The notes: generated by a model from the letters alone, not told the origin. A stretch of DNA of 64,000 nucleotides from Chryseobacterium flavum (GCF_003385595.1 NZ_QNUE01000004.1:124001-188000); one strand, 5' to 3'; counted from the stretch's first letter, positions 8,433 through 17,279 are shown. Translations and numbers: made by a program.

Positions 8433-10115
8433 ATGAAAAAGGTATTATTAGCTGCTGTTTTTTTAGCAGGTTTTAGTTTCTCTTATGCGCAGGAATCTAA
8501 AGCTGCAGGCATAGATCCGAATGAAGACAAAGATCTGATGACATGGTATCATAAAGATTTTTCAACTTCAAAAGTATATGGTGTAAATACGGCAAATGCA
8601 TACAAATATTTAGAATCTAAAGGTCTGAAACCCAAAACTGTTATAGTAGGTGTTTTAGATAGTGGTGTGCAGGTAGATCATCCGGGGTTGGTGAAAAACG
8701 TCTGGTCAAATCCTAATGAAGTTCCCGGGAACGGAAAGGATGATGACGGAAACGGATATATTGATGATATCCACGGATGGAACTTTATTGGTGGGAAAAA
8801 TGGTGATGTAGATATTGATAATATGGAAGTGACAAGAGTTGTTGCCAAATATAAGCCTCTTTTTGAAGGGGATGATTCTACAAAGAATAAGGCAAACCAG
8901 GCGAAAATGCCGGAAGATTTTGCCATGTATATGAAAGCTAAAGAGCTTTTCAATAAAAAAAGCATTGATGCAAAACAAGGTCTTCAGACCTATACGATGA
9001 TCAATGACCTGATTCCTAATATGATGAAATTATTAGGAGGAAAACCTGTGACAGCAGAAACCATTTCAGCAATCAAAGCTCCTACAGATCAGAAAGATGC
9101 TATTGCATTTCAGGTATTGGGACAGGTTTCCCAAAGTCCTGAATTTAAGGGAAAATCATCTGCAGACTTTGAAAAAGCAATCAAAGAGCAGATGAAAGAA
9201 GCCATTGATTATTATGCCCCGCAATCCAAGCAATATGATCTGAGCTATGATACCAGAAAAGAAATCGTAGGAGACAACTATGATGACTATTCTGAAAAAA
9301 ATTATGGAAATAATCATTATGAAGGTCCCGATGCGGAACACGGAACACATGTCGCAGGAATTATTGCAGGACTTCCGCAGGGAAATGTGGTACAGTATGG
9401 GGTTGCTTCCAAAGTGGCAAAGATTATGTCTGTAAGAACAGTTCCTAATGGGGATGAAAGAGATAAGGATGTGGCTAATGCGATCAGATACGCAGTGGAT
9501 AATGGTGCAAAAGTGCTGAATATGAGTTTTGGAAAGCCGGTTTCGCCGGGTAAAAGCGTGGTTTGGGATGCTTTCAAATATGCCGAAGATAAAGGGGTAC
9601 TTTTAGTAAAGGCTGCCGGAAATGAAAATGAAGATGTAGCAGAACATCTGGCTTATCCTACCAATTTTAAAAATGTTGCTGATGAGAAACCATTTGTAAG
9701 CAATGTTCTGGTAGTAGGAGCAAGTACAAATAAGAACAATGAACTGAGAGCAAGTTTCTCTAACTACAATAAAAAAATGGTGAATGTTTTTGCTCCGGGA
9801 GAAGAAATTTACTCAACCGTTCCTAAGAATGAATATAAATACCTTCAGGGTACTTCAATGGCTTCACCGGTTGTAGCAGGAGCTGCTGCTGTTTTGCTAG
9901 CTTATATGCCGGATCTTAAACCAGCGCAGATCATCGAATCCCTGGTGAAAACAAGTAATCCGAATACAGAAAACGGATTTGCTGACTATTCTCAGGCAGG
10001 AGGAGTTATAGATGTGAAAAAGGCAGCAGAATACGCTTACACCAATTTCTATAACGGTAAAACTACGAAACCTGCCAGGTCTTCGAAATCCGTAAAAAAG
10101 ACTGTTAAAAAATAG
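8433..10115 (+). CDS. S8 family (subtilisin-like) secreted peptidase
   Basis: A secreted serine protease. From the ATG at 8433 it has 560 residues and opens with a Sec signal peptide (MKKVLLAAVFLAGFSFSYAQ). The triad is visible: Asp76 in VGVLDSGVQVDHPG, His303 in EHGTHVAGIIAG and Ser475 in GTSMASPVVAGAAA, with the oxyanion Asn in AAGNENED. About 190 residues of insert separate Asp from His, longer than in classical subtilisins. An upstream TTG at 8400 is open but would bury the signal peptide. There is no visible T9SS C-terminal domain; the tail is Lys/Ser-rich. Confidence 0.92.
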   Translation: MKKVLLAAVFLAGFSFSYAQESKAAGIDPNEDKDLMTWYHKDFSTSKVYGVNTANAYKYLESKGLKPKTVIVGVLDSGVQVDHPGLVKNVWSNPNEVPGNGKDDDGNGYIDDIHGWNFIGGKNGDVDIDNMEVTRVVAKYKPLFEGDDSTKNKANQAKMPEDFAMYMKAKELFNKKSIDAKQGLQTYTMINDLIPNMMKLLGGKPVTAETISAIKAPTDQKDAIAFQVLGQVSQSPEFKGKSSADFEKAIKEQMKEAIDYYAPQSKQYDLSYDTRKEIVGDNYDDYSEKNYGNNHYEGPDAEHGTHVAGIIAGLPQGNVVQYGVASKVAKIMSVRTVPNGDERDKDVANAIRYAVDNGAKVLNMSFGKPVSPGKSVVWDAFKYAEDKGVLLVKAAGNENEDVAEHLAYPTNFKNVADEKPFVSNVLVVGASTNKNNELRASFSNYNKKMVNVFAPGEEIYSTVPKNEYKYLQGTSMASPVVAGAAAVLLAYMPDLKPAQIIESLVKTSNPNTENGFADYSQAGGVIDVKKAAEYAYTNFYNGKTTKPARSSKSVKKTVKK

Positions 10116-10149
10116 TTTATCTGCCTGTATTTAAGGCTAAACCATAAAA

Positions 10150-10174
10150 GGTCCGAAATTTTCGGACTTTTTTT
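10150..10174 (+). terminator. Intrinsic terminator of the S8 protease gene
   Basis: GTCCGAAA and its complement form a compact stem followed by a T-rich run, 35 bases after the stop codon. Confidence 0.8.
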
Positions 10175-10240
10175 ATTTTTTATTTTCAATTTTGGCACGG
10201 TTTTTTGTAACTTTATTGTAACAAAATAATAAACAACAAA

Positions 10241-10732
10241 ATGAAAAAGTTACTACTTGCAGGGATGTTAGGAACATCACTTTTTGCAGTGTCTTGTTCC
10301 TCAGTGAATAAAGCAGCTACATCTCAGAATCAGAGAGCCGATTTTCTTAAATTAAAAGGAGACTGGCAGATTGTTAGCGTGGATTATGATAAAGGATATA
10401 AAATTAAACCTTTTGATGAGGGAGCAGATGCTCAGTGTTTTGTAGGAAGCCACTGGAGATTGATTCCTAATAACTGGACCGGCGCCTATACACTGAATGG
10501 AGGAGGAGACTGTCCGGCTATTACACAACCGATCAAGTTTGAAGTAAAAGATGGCAGTACGTTCATGTTTAAGAAAATTGCAGCAGGTACGAAAGCAAAA
10601 CAAAATACAGCAGGTTATACTCTTACATTAGTTAGCCAGACTACAGACCAGTTTTCACTCGAACAGGATGTTCCGTTTGAAGGAGGAAATGTAAAAGTTG
10701 TTTACAACTTCCAGAGAACCGGAATGAAATAA
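10241..10732 (+). CDS. Lipocalin-like lipoprotein
   Basis: A 163-residue lipoprotein. The signal peptide ends in a lipobox with Cys19 (FAVSC). The mature part starts with LKGDWQIVSVDYDKG, the typical first strand of lipocalin-like domains, and has two further Cys residues (near 64 and 88) that could pair. Function is unknown; related proteins are thought to bind small hydrophobic ligands. The OmpA-family gene starts 24 bases downstream, so the two probably form an envelope operon. Confidence 0.8.
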   Translation: MKKLLLAGMLGTSLFAVSCSSVNKAATSQNQRADFLKLKGDWQIVSVDYDKGYKIKPFDEGADAQCFVGSHWRLIPNNWTGAYTLNGGGDCPAITQPIKFEVKDGSTFMFKKIAAGTKAKQNTAGYTLTLVSQTTDQFSLEQDVPFEGGNVKVVYNFQRTGMK

Positions 10733-10756
10733 TTATCAACATAAAAGATCAAAAAA

Positions 10757-11446
10757 ATGAAATTTAATAAAACATACGTAGGAGCCCTTTTCTTATCATC
10801 AGCATTATTGTTAACAAGCTGTGAAGCGGTTCAGAATTCAAATCACCAGCAGAGAGGTACAGCTGTAGGTGCAGCATCAGGAGCTGTATTAGGAGGTATC
10901 CTTGGAAATAATGTAGGTAAAGGTGGAAACGGAGCGATTGGTGCTGTATTAGGAGGTATTATCGGTGGTGTTGCAGGTAATGTTATCGGTAGTAAAATGG
11001 ATAAGCAGGCTAAAGAAATTAAAGAAACTTTACCGGGAGCTCAGGTGGAAAGAGTAGGAGATGGTATTAAAGTAACGATGAATGAAAGTATTGTTAATTT
11101 TGCTTTCGACTCTTCAAATCTTACTTCTGTAGCACAAACCAATTTAGATAAACTGGCTGATGTATTGACCAATAACCCTGATACGAATATCAACATTTAC
11201 GGGCATACAGACAGTAAAGGTGCAGATGATTACAACATGAGACTTTCTCAAAGAAGAGCAGATGCGGTAAAAGCTTACTTATCCGGAAAAGGAATTGCTT
11301 CAAACAGAATGTTTACAAAAGGTGAAGGTGAAGCTATGCCTGTTGCAAGCAATGATACTGAAGAAGGAAGAGCTAAAAACAGAAGAGTGGAATTTGCCAT
11401 TACTGCAAATGAAAAGATGATTAATGATGCCAAACAAGGGCAATAA
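10757..11446 (+). CDS. OmpA family lipoprotein
   Basis: An outer-membrane lipoprotein that binds peptidoglycan non-covalently. The signal peptide ends in LLLTSC (Cys22). A glycine-zipper segment follows (about 35-78, rich in GAxxGGxxG repeats). The OmpA C-terminal domain occupies about 110-218, with IYGHTDSKGADDYNMRLSQ and RRADAV matching the peptidoglycan-binding motif including the key Asp and Arg. It is of the YiaD/OmpA-like type. It is cotranscribed with the lipocalin-like gene and closed by a GC-rich terminator. Confidence 0.92.
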   Translation: MKFNKTYVGALFLSSALLLTSCEAVQNSNHQQRGTAVGAASGAVLGGILGNNVGKGGNGAIGAVLGGIIGGVAGNVIGSKMDKQAKEIKETLPGAQVERVGDGIKVTMNESIVNFAFDSSNLTSVAQTNLDKLADVLTNNPDTNINIYGHTDSKGADDYNMRLSQRRADAVKAYLSGKGIASNRMFTKGEGEAMPVASNDTEEGRAKNRRVEFAITANEKMINDAKQGQ

Positions 11447-11477
11447 TTAATTTAACATATAAATATTTTCGTAAAAG

Positions 11478-11498
11478 ACCGCCCCGGCGGTTTTTTTT
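11478..11498 (+). terminator. Intrinsic terminator after the OmpA gene
   Basis: ACCGCC and GGCGGT form a short GC stem followed by eight T residues, 31 bases after the stop codon. Confidence 0.8.
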
Positions 11499-11528
11499 GT
11501 ATTTTTATGCTGTAAAGTTTGAATTTGT

Positions 11529-11536
11529 TATTTTTG
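11529..11536 (+). promoter_or_regulatory. -7 element before the prenyltransferase operon
   Basis: TATTTTTG matches TAnnTTTG and lies 18 bases before the ATG at 11555. No TTTG lies at the ideal distance; the nearest suitable one is 29 bases upstream (11496-11499). Confidence 0.45.
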
Positions 11537-11554
11537 TATTTGAAAACAACATAA

Positions 11555-12442
11555 ATGAAGAAATATCTAAAGCTGCTCCGTGTAGAGCAATGGGTGAAAA
11601 ACCTTTTTGTCTTTGTCCCTCTATTTTTCTCAGGCAATATTACCAATCTGGATCTTCTGGCTAAAAGTATTTTTGCTTTTATTATTTTCTCACTGGCTGC
11701 CAGTGTTGTTTATATTCTGAATGACTATAATGATATTGAAGCAGACCGGAAGCATCCTGAAAAAAGGAGACGGCCCCTGGCAAGTGGTGCCATTTCAAAA
11801 TCAAAAGCAATAGGTATTCTTACAGGGCTTATCATCATTAATGTCGCTCTAGTCTTTTTCGCTCAGTTTTATTTCCGGCAGCCTTTGTGGAAGTTTGGTA
11901 CCATTATAGGTTTTTATGTGGTGATGAACCTGGCTTATACGTTCAGGCTGAAACATGTTCCCATTATTGATATTTTTATTATTGCCATTGGATTTGTCTT
12001 AAGGGTCCTTGCAGGTGGATATATTACAGGAATCTCTATTTCACAATGGGCCATATTGCTGACTTTTGTGCTGGCACTGGTTCTGGCGATCGGAAAGAGA
12101 AGAGGAGAGCTGATCAATGCCCAGGTTTCTGGTAAAACAAGGAGGGCCCTGGATGGATATAATGTACAGTTTGCTGATATAGCCTTATCTATTTCCATTA
12201 CACTTGCCATCGTGTGTTATCTGATGTTTACCCTTTCTCCTGAGGTACAGGCCAGATTTCATGAAAGAGTTTTTTATACGGTAGTTTTTGTTGTATTTGC
12301 CTTGCTGAGATATCTGCAGCAGACCCTGGTTTACAACAGAACCGAATCTCCTACAAAGATTGTATACAGAGACCGTTATATACAGGTAACCTTATTGTTA
12401 TGGGTAGCCACATTTTTAATTCAAATTTACTTTAAGAAATGA
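11555..12442 (+). CDS. UbiA-type decaprenyl-phosphate phosphoribosyltransferase-like protein
   Basis: An integral membrane prenyltransferase of the UbiA superfamily. The first Asp-rich motif NDYNDIEADRKHPEKRRRP lies at about 52-70, and DIFIIAIGFVLRVLAGG near 140 is typical of the DPPR synthase branch (mycobacterial Rv3806c), which transfers 5-phosphoribose from PRPP to polyprenyl phosphate. About nine hydrophobic helices are visible in 295 residues. The next gene overlaps by 4 bases (ATGA) and encodes a DprE1-like protein, which supports a polyprenyl-phosphoryl-ribose/arabinose pathway rather than quinone synthesis. Confidence 0.88.
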   Translation: MKKYLKLLRVEQWVKNLFVFVPLFFSGNITNLDLLAKSIFAFIIFSLAASVVYILNDYNDIEADRKHPEKRRRPLASGAISKSKAIGILTGLIIINVALVFFAQFYFRQPLWKFGTIIGFYVVMNLAYTFRLKHVPIIDIFIIAIGFVLRVLAGGYITGISISQWAILLTFVLALVLAIGKRRGELINAQVSGKTRRALDGYNVQFADIALSISITLAIVCYLMFTLSPEVQARFHERVFYTVVFVVFALLRYLQQTLVYNRTESPTKIVYRDRYIQVTLLLWVATFLIQIYFKK

Positions 12443-13758
12443 AGCCGAATTTCATACAGAAAGTTACAAACTGGGGAAATTTCCCGGTAGTGGAAAAAGA
12501 AATGAGATCTGAGGACAGCTTCAAAAAGATAAAGGAGTTTGTACTCAGCCATAATGAGGTAATTGCAAGAGGTAACGGAAGATGCTATGGAGATGCTTCA
12601 TTGGGTGAAACGATCTTTTCAACAAAAAAATTAAATAAATTCATTGGCTTTGACCGTTTGAACGGCATTATTGAATGTGAATCCGGCGTATTGCTTTCAG
12701 AGGTGCTGGAAATAGCAGTTCCACAAGGATATTTTCTTTACGTTACACCAGGTACAAAATTTGTTTCGGTGGGTGGGGCTATAGCATCAGATGTTCACGG
12801 AAAAAATCACCACGCAGAAGGCTGTTTTTCAGAATATGTTATAGAGTTTAAACTCATGACGGAGAACGGTGAGATTATCACCTGTTCCAGAGACGAAAAC
12901 TCTGAAAAGTTCTGGGCTACCATTGGAGGAATGGGGCTTACGGGGATCATTCTTACAGCAAAATTTAAGCTTAAAAATATTGAATCAGCTTATATCCGTC
13001 AGGAAAGTATAAAAGCAGAGAATCTGGATGAGATTTTCAGATTGTTTGATGAAAGTGAAAACTGGACTTATACTGTTGCCTGGATAGACTGTCTTCAGAA
13101 AGGAAAGAATATTGGCAGAAGTATTCTGATGAGAGGGGAGCATGCCTTTCAGCATGAACTTCCTCAAAACCTGGCAAAAAATCCCTTAAGACTGAAAAAA
13201 AAGCTACAGCCTACTGTTCCTTTTTATTTTCCCGGATTTGTACTGAATGCACTTACTGTAAAAATATTCAATTGGCTGTATTATAAAAAACAGACCAAAA
13301 AGGAAGTGAAAAACTTTATTGATTATGAAACGTTTTTCTATCCGCTGGACGCTATTAATGAATGGAATAAGATCTATGGAAAATCCGGTTTCATACAATA
13401 CCAGATGGTAATTCCAAAAGAGGCGGGAAAAGAAGGAATGAAGAAAATTCTGGAAACGATAGCCAAAAGCGGGAATGGTTCATTCCTGGCCGTATTAAAA
13501 CTTTTTGGAAAGAATAATCCTGAAGCTTATAATTCATTTCCGGTTGAAGGCTATACACTTGCCCTGGATTTTAAAGTCAATCCGAAACTGAAAAAACTGG
13601 TTGATGAGCTGGATGGTATTGTTCAGGAGTTTGGAGGGAGAATTTATCTTACCAAAGATAGCATGAGCAGATCATCGCTGACCAACTACCTGAAAAATAT
13701 CCGAAACTCTAAATTTGTGTCTTTACAGCACAAAAGAATTCTAAATAATAACTCATAA
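12439..13758 (+). CDS. FAD-dependent oxidoreductase, DprE1-like
   Basis: A 439-residue FAD-binding oxidoreductase resembling decaprenylphosphoryl-ribose 2'-oxidase (DprE1), which with DprE2 epimerises DPR to DPA. The FAD pyrophosphate loop is ARGNGRCYGDASLG (about 42-55), followed by SVGGAIASDVHGKNHH (about 110-125) and the C-terminal LTKDSMSRSS, which matches the active-site Lys region of mycobacterial DprE1. The stretch GYTLALDFKV aligns with the mycobacterial segment that carries Cys387, the residue attacked by benzothiazinones; here an Ala stands in that place. It overlaps both neighbours (ATGA, TAATG), so translation is coupled. Confidence 0.88.
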   Translation: MKPNFIQKVTNWGNFPVVEKEMRSEDSFKKIKEFVLSHNEVIARGNGRCYGDASLGETIFSTKKLNKFIGFDRLNGIIECESGVLLSEVLEIAVPQGYFLYVTPGTKFVSVGGAIASDVHGKNHHAEGCFSEYVIEFKLMTENGEIITCSRDENSEKFWATIGGMGLTGIILTAKFKLKNIESAYIRQESIKAENLDEIFRLFDESENWTYTVAWIDCLQKGKNIGRSILMRGEHAFQHELPQNLAKNPLRLKKKLQPTVPFYFPGFVLNALTVKIFNWLYYKKQTKKEVKNFIDYETFFYPLDAINEWNKIYGKSGFIQYQMVIPKEAGKEGMKKILETIAKSGNGSFLAVLKLFGKNNPEAYNSFPVEGYTLALDFKVNPKLKKLVDELDGIVQEFGGRIYLTKDSMSRSSLTNYLKNIRNSKFVSLQHKRILNNNS

Positions 13759-14483
13759 TGATAGTTCTGGGAAGTACATCTGAAGTGGCACAGGCATTTG
13801 TGGAAAAAGCACTTCAGGAAGGAGAAAAGTTTGAAAAAATTTATCTTTTCACCTCAAATAAAGAGACTACTGAAAGGTTTGCAAGACATCTGGATGTAAA
13901 GTTTCTGCAGCAATCCGAAGTTATTGAGCTGGACCTGATGAAAGAAATTGATTATAATAGATTTGATAATGTCAATTCAAATGTATTATTTTGTGCCGTG
14001 GGATATTTAGGTGAAGGAACAGATGAAGGTCTCTATGATAATAGAAATACGGAACGTATTATTGATATCAATTATTCCAAACTTGTTCCGGTTATGAACT
14101 ATTTTGCCCATAAATTTGAGAACAGAAGATCAGGTATTATAATCGGACTCTCATCGGTGGCCGGGGACAGAGGAAGACAAAGCAATTTCATTTACGGTAG
14201 TGCAAAAGCTGCTTTTACAACCTATTTGAGTGGTTTACGAAATTACCTTTTTGATAAAAAAGTACATGTTCTCACCATAAAGCCGGGTTTTATGGCAACT
14301 AAAATGACAGAAGGCCTGCCATTGAATCCTAAGCTTACGGCGACTCCCAAACAGGCAGCCGCCAGTATTTATAAAGCATTCAAAAACCGGAAGAATGTGG
14401 CATATGTTTTGCCGATATGGAGTATTATTATGATGATTATCAGAAATATACCTGAATTTATATTCAAAAAATTAAAGCTTTAA
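13758..14483 (+). CDS. Short-chain dehydrogenase, DprE2-like
   Basis: A 241-residue SDR expected to reduce the 2'-keto intermediate with NAD(P)H to give the arabino epimer. The N-terminus MIVLGSTSEVAQAF carries the nucleotide-binding loop in the GxTSxxA form. The catalytic Ser is in GLSSVAGDRG, and Tyr and Lys are in YGSAKAAF. IKPGFMATKMTEG is the usual PG motif after the active site. A C-terminal hydrophobic helix (about 217-232) suggests membrane association. The start codon overlaps the dprE1-like stop, which ties it to the same pathway. Confidence 0.88.
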   Translation: MIVLGSTSEVAQAFVEKALQEGEKFEKIYLFTSNKETTERFARHLDVKFLQQSEVIELDLMKEIDYNRFDNVNSNVLFCAVGYLGEGTDEGLYDNRNTERIIDINYSKLVPVMNYFAHKFENRRSGIIIGLSSVAGDRGRQSNFIYGSAKAAFTTYLSGLRNYLFDKKVHVLTIKPGFMATKMTEGLPLNPKLTATPKQAAASIYKAFKNRKNVAYVLPIWSIIMMIIRNIPEFIFKKLKL

Positions 14484-14485
14484 AA

Positions 14486-15073
14486 ATGAAAAAATTGTAT
14501 TGTTTTGATTTTGACGGAACCCTGACGTATAAAGATACAATGTTTATGTATCTTAAATTCTATGATTCTACAAAATACCGGATGCAATTTTTAAAACACA
14601 TTCCTCTTTTTATTTTACTAAAACTGAAACTTGCTGAAACAGAGAAGGTTAAGAAAAGTTTTATCGGATCTATTCTGAAAGGACAGACTCAGGAAAAGAT
14701 AGAAATGAAATCCAGACAGTTCTTTGAACATCATTATCCCGGTATTGTCAGAGAGAATGCATTGGACTTTATTAAAAATATTGATCGTAATAATACACAG
14801 AGTTTATTGGTAACCGCTTCACTGGATATTTGGGTAAAACCTTTTGCTGAAGAATTGAAAATGCAACTTGTTTCTACCAGGGCGGAATTCAAGAATGGTG
14901 TATTTACAGGGAATTTTATTGGTAAAAACTGTAACGGTAAGGAAAAACTGATCAGGATAAAGGAAGAAATAAACAATTCCAGATATGATAAAATTATTGC
15001 ATTTGGGGATACTTCAGGAGATCGGCCAATGTTGAAATGGGCAAATGAGGGACATTACCAATTTTTTCACTAA
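14486..15073 (+). CDS. HAD-superfamily phosphatase (HAD-IB, SerB-like)
   Basis: A 195-residue haloacid-dehalogenase-type phosphatase. Motif I is FDFDGTLTYKDT (about 5-16) with the nucleophile Asp, motif II is VTASLDIW, and motif IV is GDTSGDRPML near the C-terminus. It begins 2 bases after the DprE2-like gene. In this operon it is the natural candidate to remove the 5-phosphate from polyprenyl-phosphoryl-5-phosphoribose, a step done in mycobacteria by a PAP2-type enzyme. That role is inferred from position only. Confidence 0.85.
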   Translation: MKKLYCFDFDGTLTYKDTMFMYLKFYDSTKYRMQFLKHIPLFILLKLKLAETEKVKKSFIGSILKGQTQEKIEMKSRQFFEHHYPGIVRENALDFIKNIDRNNTQSLLVTASLDIWVKPFAEELKMQLVSTRAEFKNGVFTGNFIGKNCNGKEKLIRIKEEINNSRYDKIIAFGDTSGDRPMLKWANEGHYQFFH

Positions 15074-15078
15074 TTTTG
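15071..15078 (+). promoter_or_regulatory. -7 element overlapping the HAD gene stop codon
   Basis: TAATTTTG matches TAnnTTTG; its TAA is also the stop codon of the HAD gene. It is 20 bases before the next ATG. No clear -33 TTTG is seen. Confidence 0.4.
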
Positions 15079-15097
15079 GGTGATAAAAGTGTAAAAA

Positions 15098-15565
15098 ATG
15101 AAAAGGCTGTTAATCGTATTTGCTGCAACCTTAATGAGCTGTACAAGTACACCATCCCAGAAATTATCAGGTATGCAGAAAAACGCAGAGCTTCTTGCTT
15201 CCGAATCACAGGGAGGCACTGATGAGGTCAGCTTCAGAATTATTAAAGACGAAAAAGATTTCCGCAATAGTATCAGAGGGAGTTTTGGTCTTATAGAAAT
15301 TGGTACTGAATCTCTCGTTAAGTATCCCGCATTTCCCAAAGACAAAAAGGTTGTGTTATACAATCAGGGAAGCTTCAGATCCGGGAGCCACAGAATTACA
15401 GAAATTAAAAGTGTTTCTGTAAAAAATCAGGTCCTGTATGTTGAAGTTCCTGCAGAAGAACCTTCCGGTGGAATGGAAATTCAGGTGATTTCGAATCCCT
15501 GGTTTATATTTACAGTCCCTTCAGATTACCAGTTTAACTCCGTAGAATTAAAATATTCAAAATAA
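15098..15565 (+). CDS. PrcB-like lipoprotein
   Basis: A 155-residue lipoprotein with a short signal peptide and lipobox Cys15 (TLMSC). The C-terminal half (VVLYNQGSFRSGSHRITEI, then VEVPAEEPSGGMEIQVISNP) has the order and spacing of the PrcB C-terminal domain, first described in a subunit of the Treponema dentilisin protease complex. No partner protease lies next to it. It ends 2 bases before the cysteine desulfurase gene, so the two are probably cotranscribed. Domain assignment is by eye and moderately certain. Confidence 0.65.
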   Translation: MKRLLIVFAATLMSCTSTPSQKLSGMQKNAELLASESQGGTDEVSFRIIKDEKDFRNSIRGSFGLIEIGTESLVKYPAFPKDKKVVLYNQGSFRSGSHRITEIKSVSVKNQVLYVEVPAEEPSGGMEIQVISNPWFIFTVPSDYQFNSVELKYSK

Positions 15566-15567
15566 TA

Positions 15568-16743
15568 ATGGATAAAATATATTTAGATAATGCAGCAACC
15601 ACACCTCTTGCAGAAGAAGTCATAGATGCAATGGTTGGCACGATGAAGATGAATTTCGGGAATCCGTCTTCAACCCATAGTTTTGGCCAGGAAGCAAAAA
15701 TCCTTATTGAAAATGTAAGAAGACAGGTTGCAGACTATCTTCATGTAACTCCTGCTGAAATTATTTTCACTTCATGTGGAACAGAATCCAATAATATGAT
15801 CATTAAATCCAGTGTTGAACATCTTGGAGTAGAAAGGATCATCAGTTCGCCGTTGGAACATAAATGTGTTTCTGAAAGTATCCTGGATATGAAGAACAGA
15901 AAGGGAGTAGAGGTAAACTACATCCGTCCGAATGAAAAGGGAGATATCGACCTGAATAAATTAGAAGAATTATTAAAAGCTTCAGATAAAAAAACTTTGG
16001 TGAGCTTGATGCATGCCAACAACGAGATCGGTAATATCATTGATCTTAAAAAGGTAGCAGAACTGTGCAAAGAGCATAACGCCCTTTTCCATTCAGATAC
16101 CGTTCAGACTATGGCCCATATGGATCTTGATCTGTCGGAAATTCCGGTAGATTTTGCCTCGTGCAGTGCTCACAAATTTCATGGTCCCAAAGGCTCAGGT
16201 TTCGCATTTATCAGAAAAGCTACGGGTTTAAAAGGAATTATTACAGGCGGACCTCAGGAAAGAAGCCTTAGAGCAGGAACAGAAAATGTTTGCGGTATTG
16301 TGGGGCTGGGAAAAGCACTGGAGCTTTCACTGAATCATATGGATGAATATACCCGCCATATGCAGGACATAAAAGATTATGCTATTGAAAGGCTATCTTC
16401 GGAGATCGAGGGAATTAAATTCAACGGAAGAAGTGCTGAAAAAGAAAACAGTCTTTATACAGTATTAAGCGCTTTATTACCCTATAAAAACCCGCTGATC
16501 GGGCTTCAGCTGGACATGAAGGGAATTGCTGTCTCACAGGGTAGTGCATGTTCCTCCGGAGCATCCAAGCCTTCAATGGTTATGATGATGGTGCTTTCTG
16601 AAGATGAAATGGATCACTGTACCCCTTTACGGATCTCTTTCAGCCATATGACCACAAAGGCAGATATTGATGCGCTCGTGGATGCCTTAAAAGAAATTTC
16701 AAAAGACTATGCTATAGAAAAAACTAATGTTGAGCATAGATAG
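15568..16743 (+). CDS. Cysteine desulfurase (NifS/IscS family)
   Basis: A PLP enzyme that takes sulfur from cysteine for Fe-S clusters or tRNA thiolation. It starts MDKIYLDNAATTPL, the family signature. The PLP-binding Lys is in SAHKFHGPKGSGF (about 200-212), and the catalytic Cys is in GSACSSGASKPS (about 325-336) in the longer loop typical of IscS/NifS. The 391-residue length is normal. There is no iscU or regulator alongside, so I leave the gene symbol blank. Confidence 0.93.
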   Translation: MDKIYLDNAATTPLAEEVIDAMVGTMKMNFGNPSSTHSFGQEAKILIENVRRQVADYLHVTPAEIIFTSCGTESNNMIIKSSVEHLGVERIISSPLEHKCVSESILDMKNRKGVEVNYIRPNEKGDIDLNKLEELLKASDKKTLVSLMHANNEIGNIIDLKKVAELCKEHNALFHSDTVQTMAHMDLDLSEIPVDFASCSAHKFHGPKGSGFAFIRKATGLKGIITGGPQERSLRAGTENVCGIVGLGKALELSLNHMDEYTRHMQDIKDYAIERLSSEIEGIKFNGRSAEKENSLYTVLSALLPYKNPLIGLQLDMKGIAVSQGSACSSGASKPSMVMMMVLSEDEMDHCTPLRISFSHMTTKADIDALVDALKEISKDYAIEKTNVEHR

Positions 16744-16762
16744 TCTTATGATGTAAAAGTCG

Positions 16763-16770
16763 TAATTTTG
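16763..16770 (+). promoter_or_regulatory. -7 element of the thioredoxin promoter
   Basis: TAATTTTG, an exact TAnnTTTG match, lies 59 bases before the thioredoxin ATG. The -33 region is poor. Confidence 0.45.
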
Positions 16771-16829
16771 AATATTCAATAAAGGATTGAAATAAGAATA
16801 TAATATTAATTAAAATAAAAGAAACAAAA

Positions 16830-17147
16830 ATGGCTTTAGAAATTACGGACAGCTCATTTCAGGATACGGTTTTAAAATCGGATAAACCGGTACTAGTAGA
16901 CTTCTGGGCAGTATGGTGCGGACCTTGCAGAACTTTAGGTCCTATTATCGAAGAAGTAGCATCAGATTTTGAAGGAAAAGCAGTAGTGGGGAAAGTAGAC
17001 GTAGACAACAATCAGGAAATTTCAATGCAGTATGGTATCAGAAATATTCCTACAGTTCTTATTTTTAAGAATGGAGAAGTTGTAGACAAATTAGTAGGGG
17101 TAGCTCCGAAAGAGGTTATCGCTGAAAAGCTAAGTGCTCACTTATAA
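16830..17147 (+). CDS. trxA: Thioredoxin
   Basis: A 105-residue cytoplasmic thioredoxin. The redox motif WCGPC lies at about 29-33 in FWAVWCGPCRTLGP, and the cis-Pro is in RNIPTVLIF (about 72-80). Length and domain content are those of classic TrxA with no signal peptide. It has its own -7 box and terminator and is probably monocistronic. Confidence 0.95.
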   Translation: MALEITDSSFQDTVLKSDKPVLVDFWAVWCGPCRTLGPIIEEVASDFEGKAVVGKVDVDNNQEISMQYGIRNIPTVLIFKNGEVVDKLVGVAPKEVIAEKLSAHL

Positions 17148-17166
17148 AAAAATAAGTTTGATAATG

Positions 17167-17198
17167 AATACCTTCCATTATTGGGAGGTATTTTTTTT
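17167..17198 (+). terminator. Intrinsic terminator of trxA
   Basis: AATACCTTCC and GGGAGGTATT form a 10-bp stem (one wobble) followed by eight T residues. Confidence 0.85.
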
Positions 17199-17206
17199 GA
17201 AAATAA

Positions 17207-17237
17207 TTTGCAGGTAATAAAAAAAGGTGTAATTTTG
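17207..17237 (+). promoter_or_regulatory. Promoter of the tRNA-Asp cluster
   Basis: TTTG at 17207-17210, a 19-base spacer, then TAATTTTG at 17230-17237: the ideal Bacteroidota promoter. The first tRNA begins 43 bases later. Confidence 0.75.
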
Positions 17238-17279
17238 CAACCACGAAAAAGAAACGAAGTTCTTTAACAAAACAAAAAT

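Noticed and set aside
10200..10240. Promoter for the lipocalin-like gene (TTTG 10191, TAACTTTA 10208)
   Set aside because: The spacer is only 13 bases and the -7 box has a mismatch.
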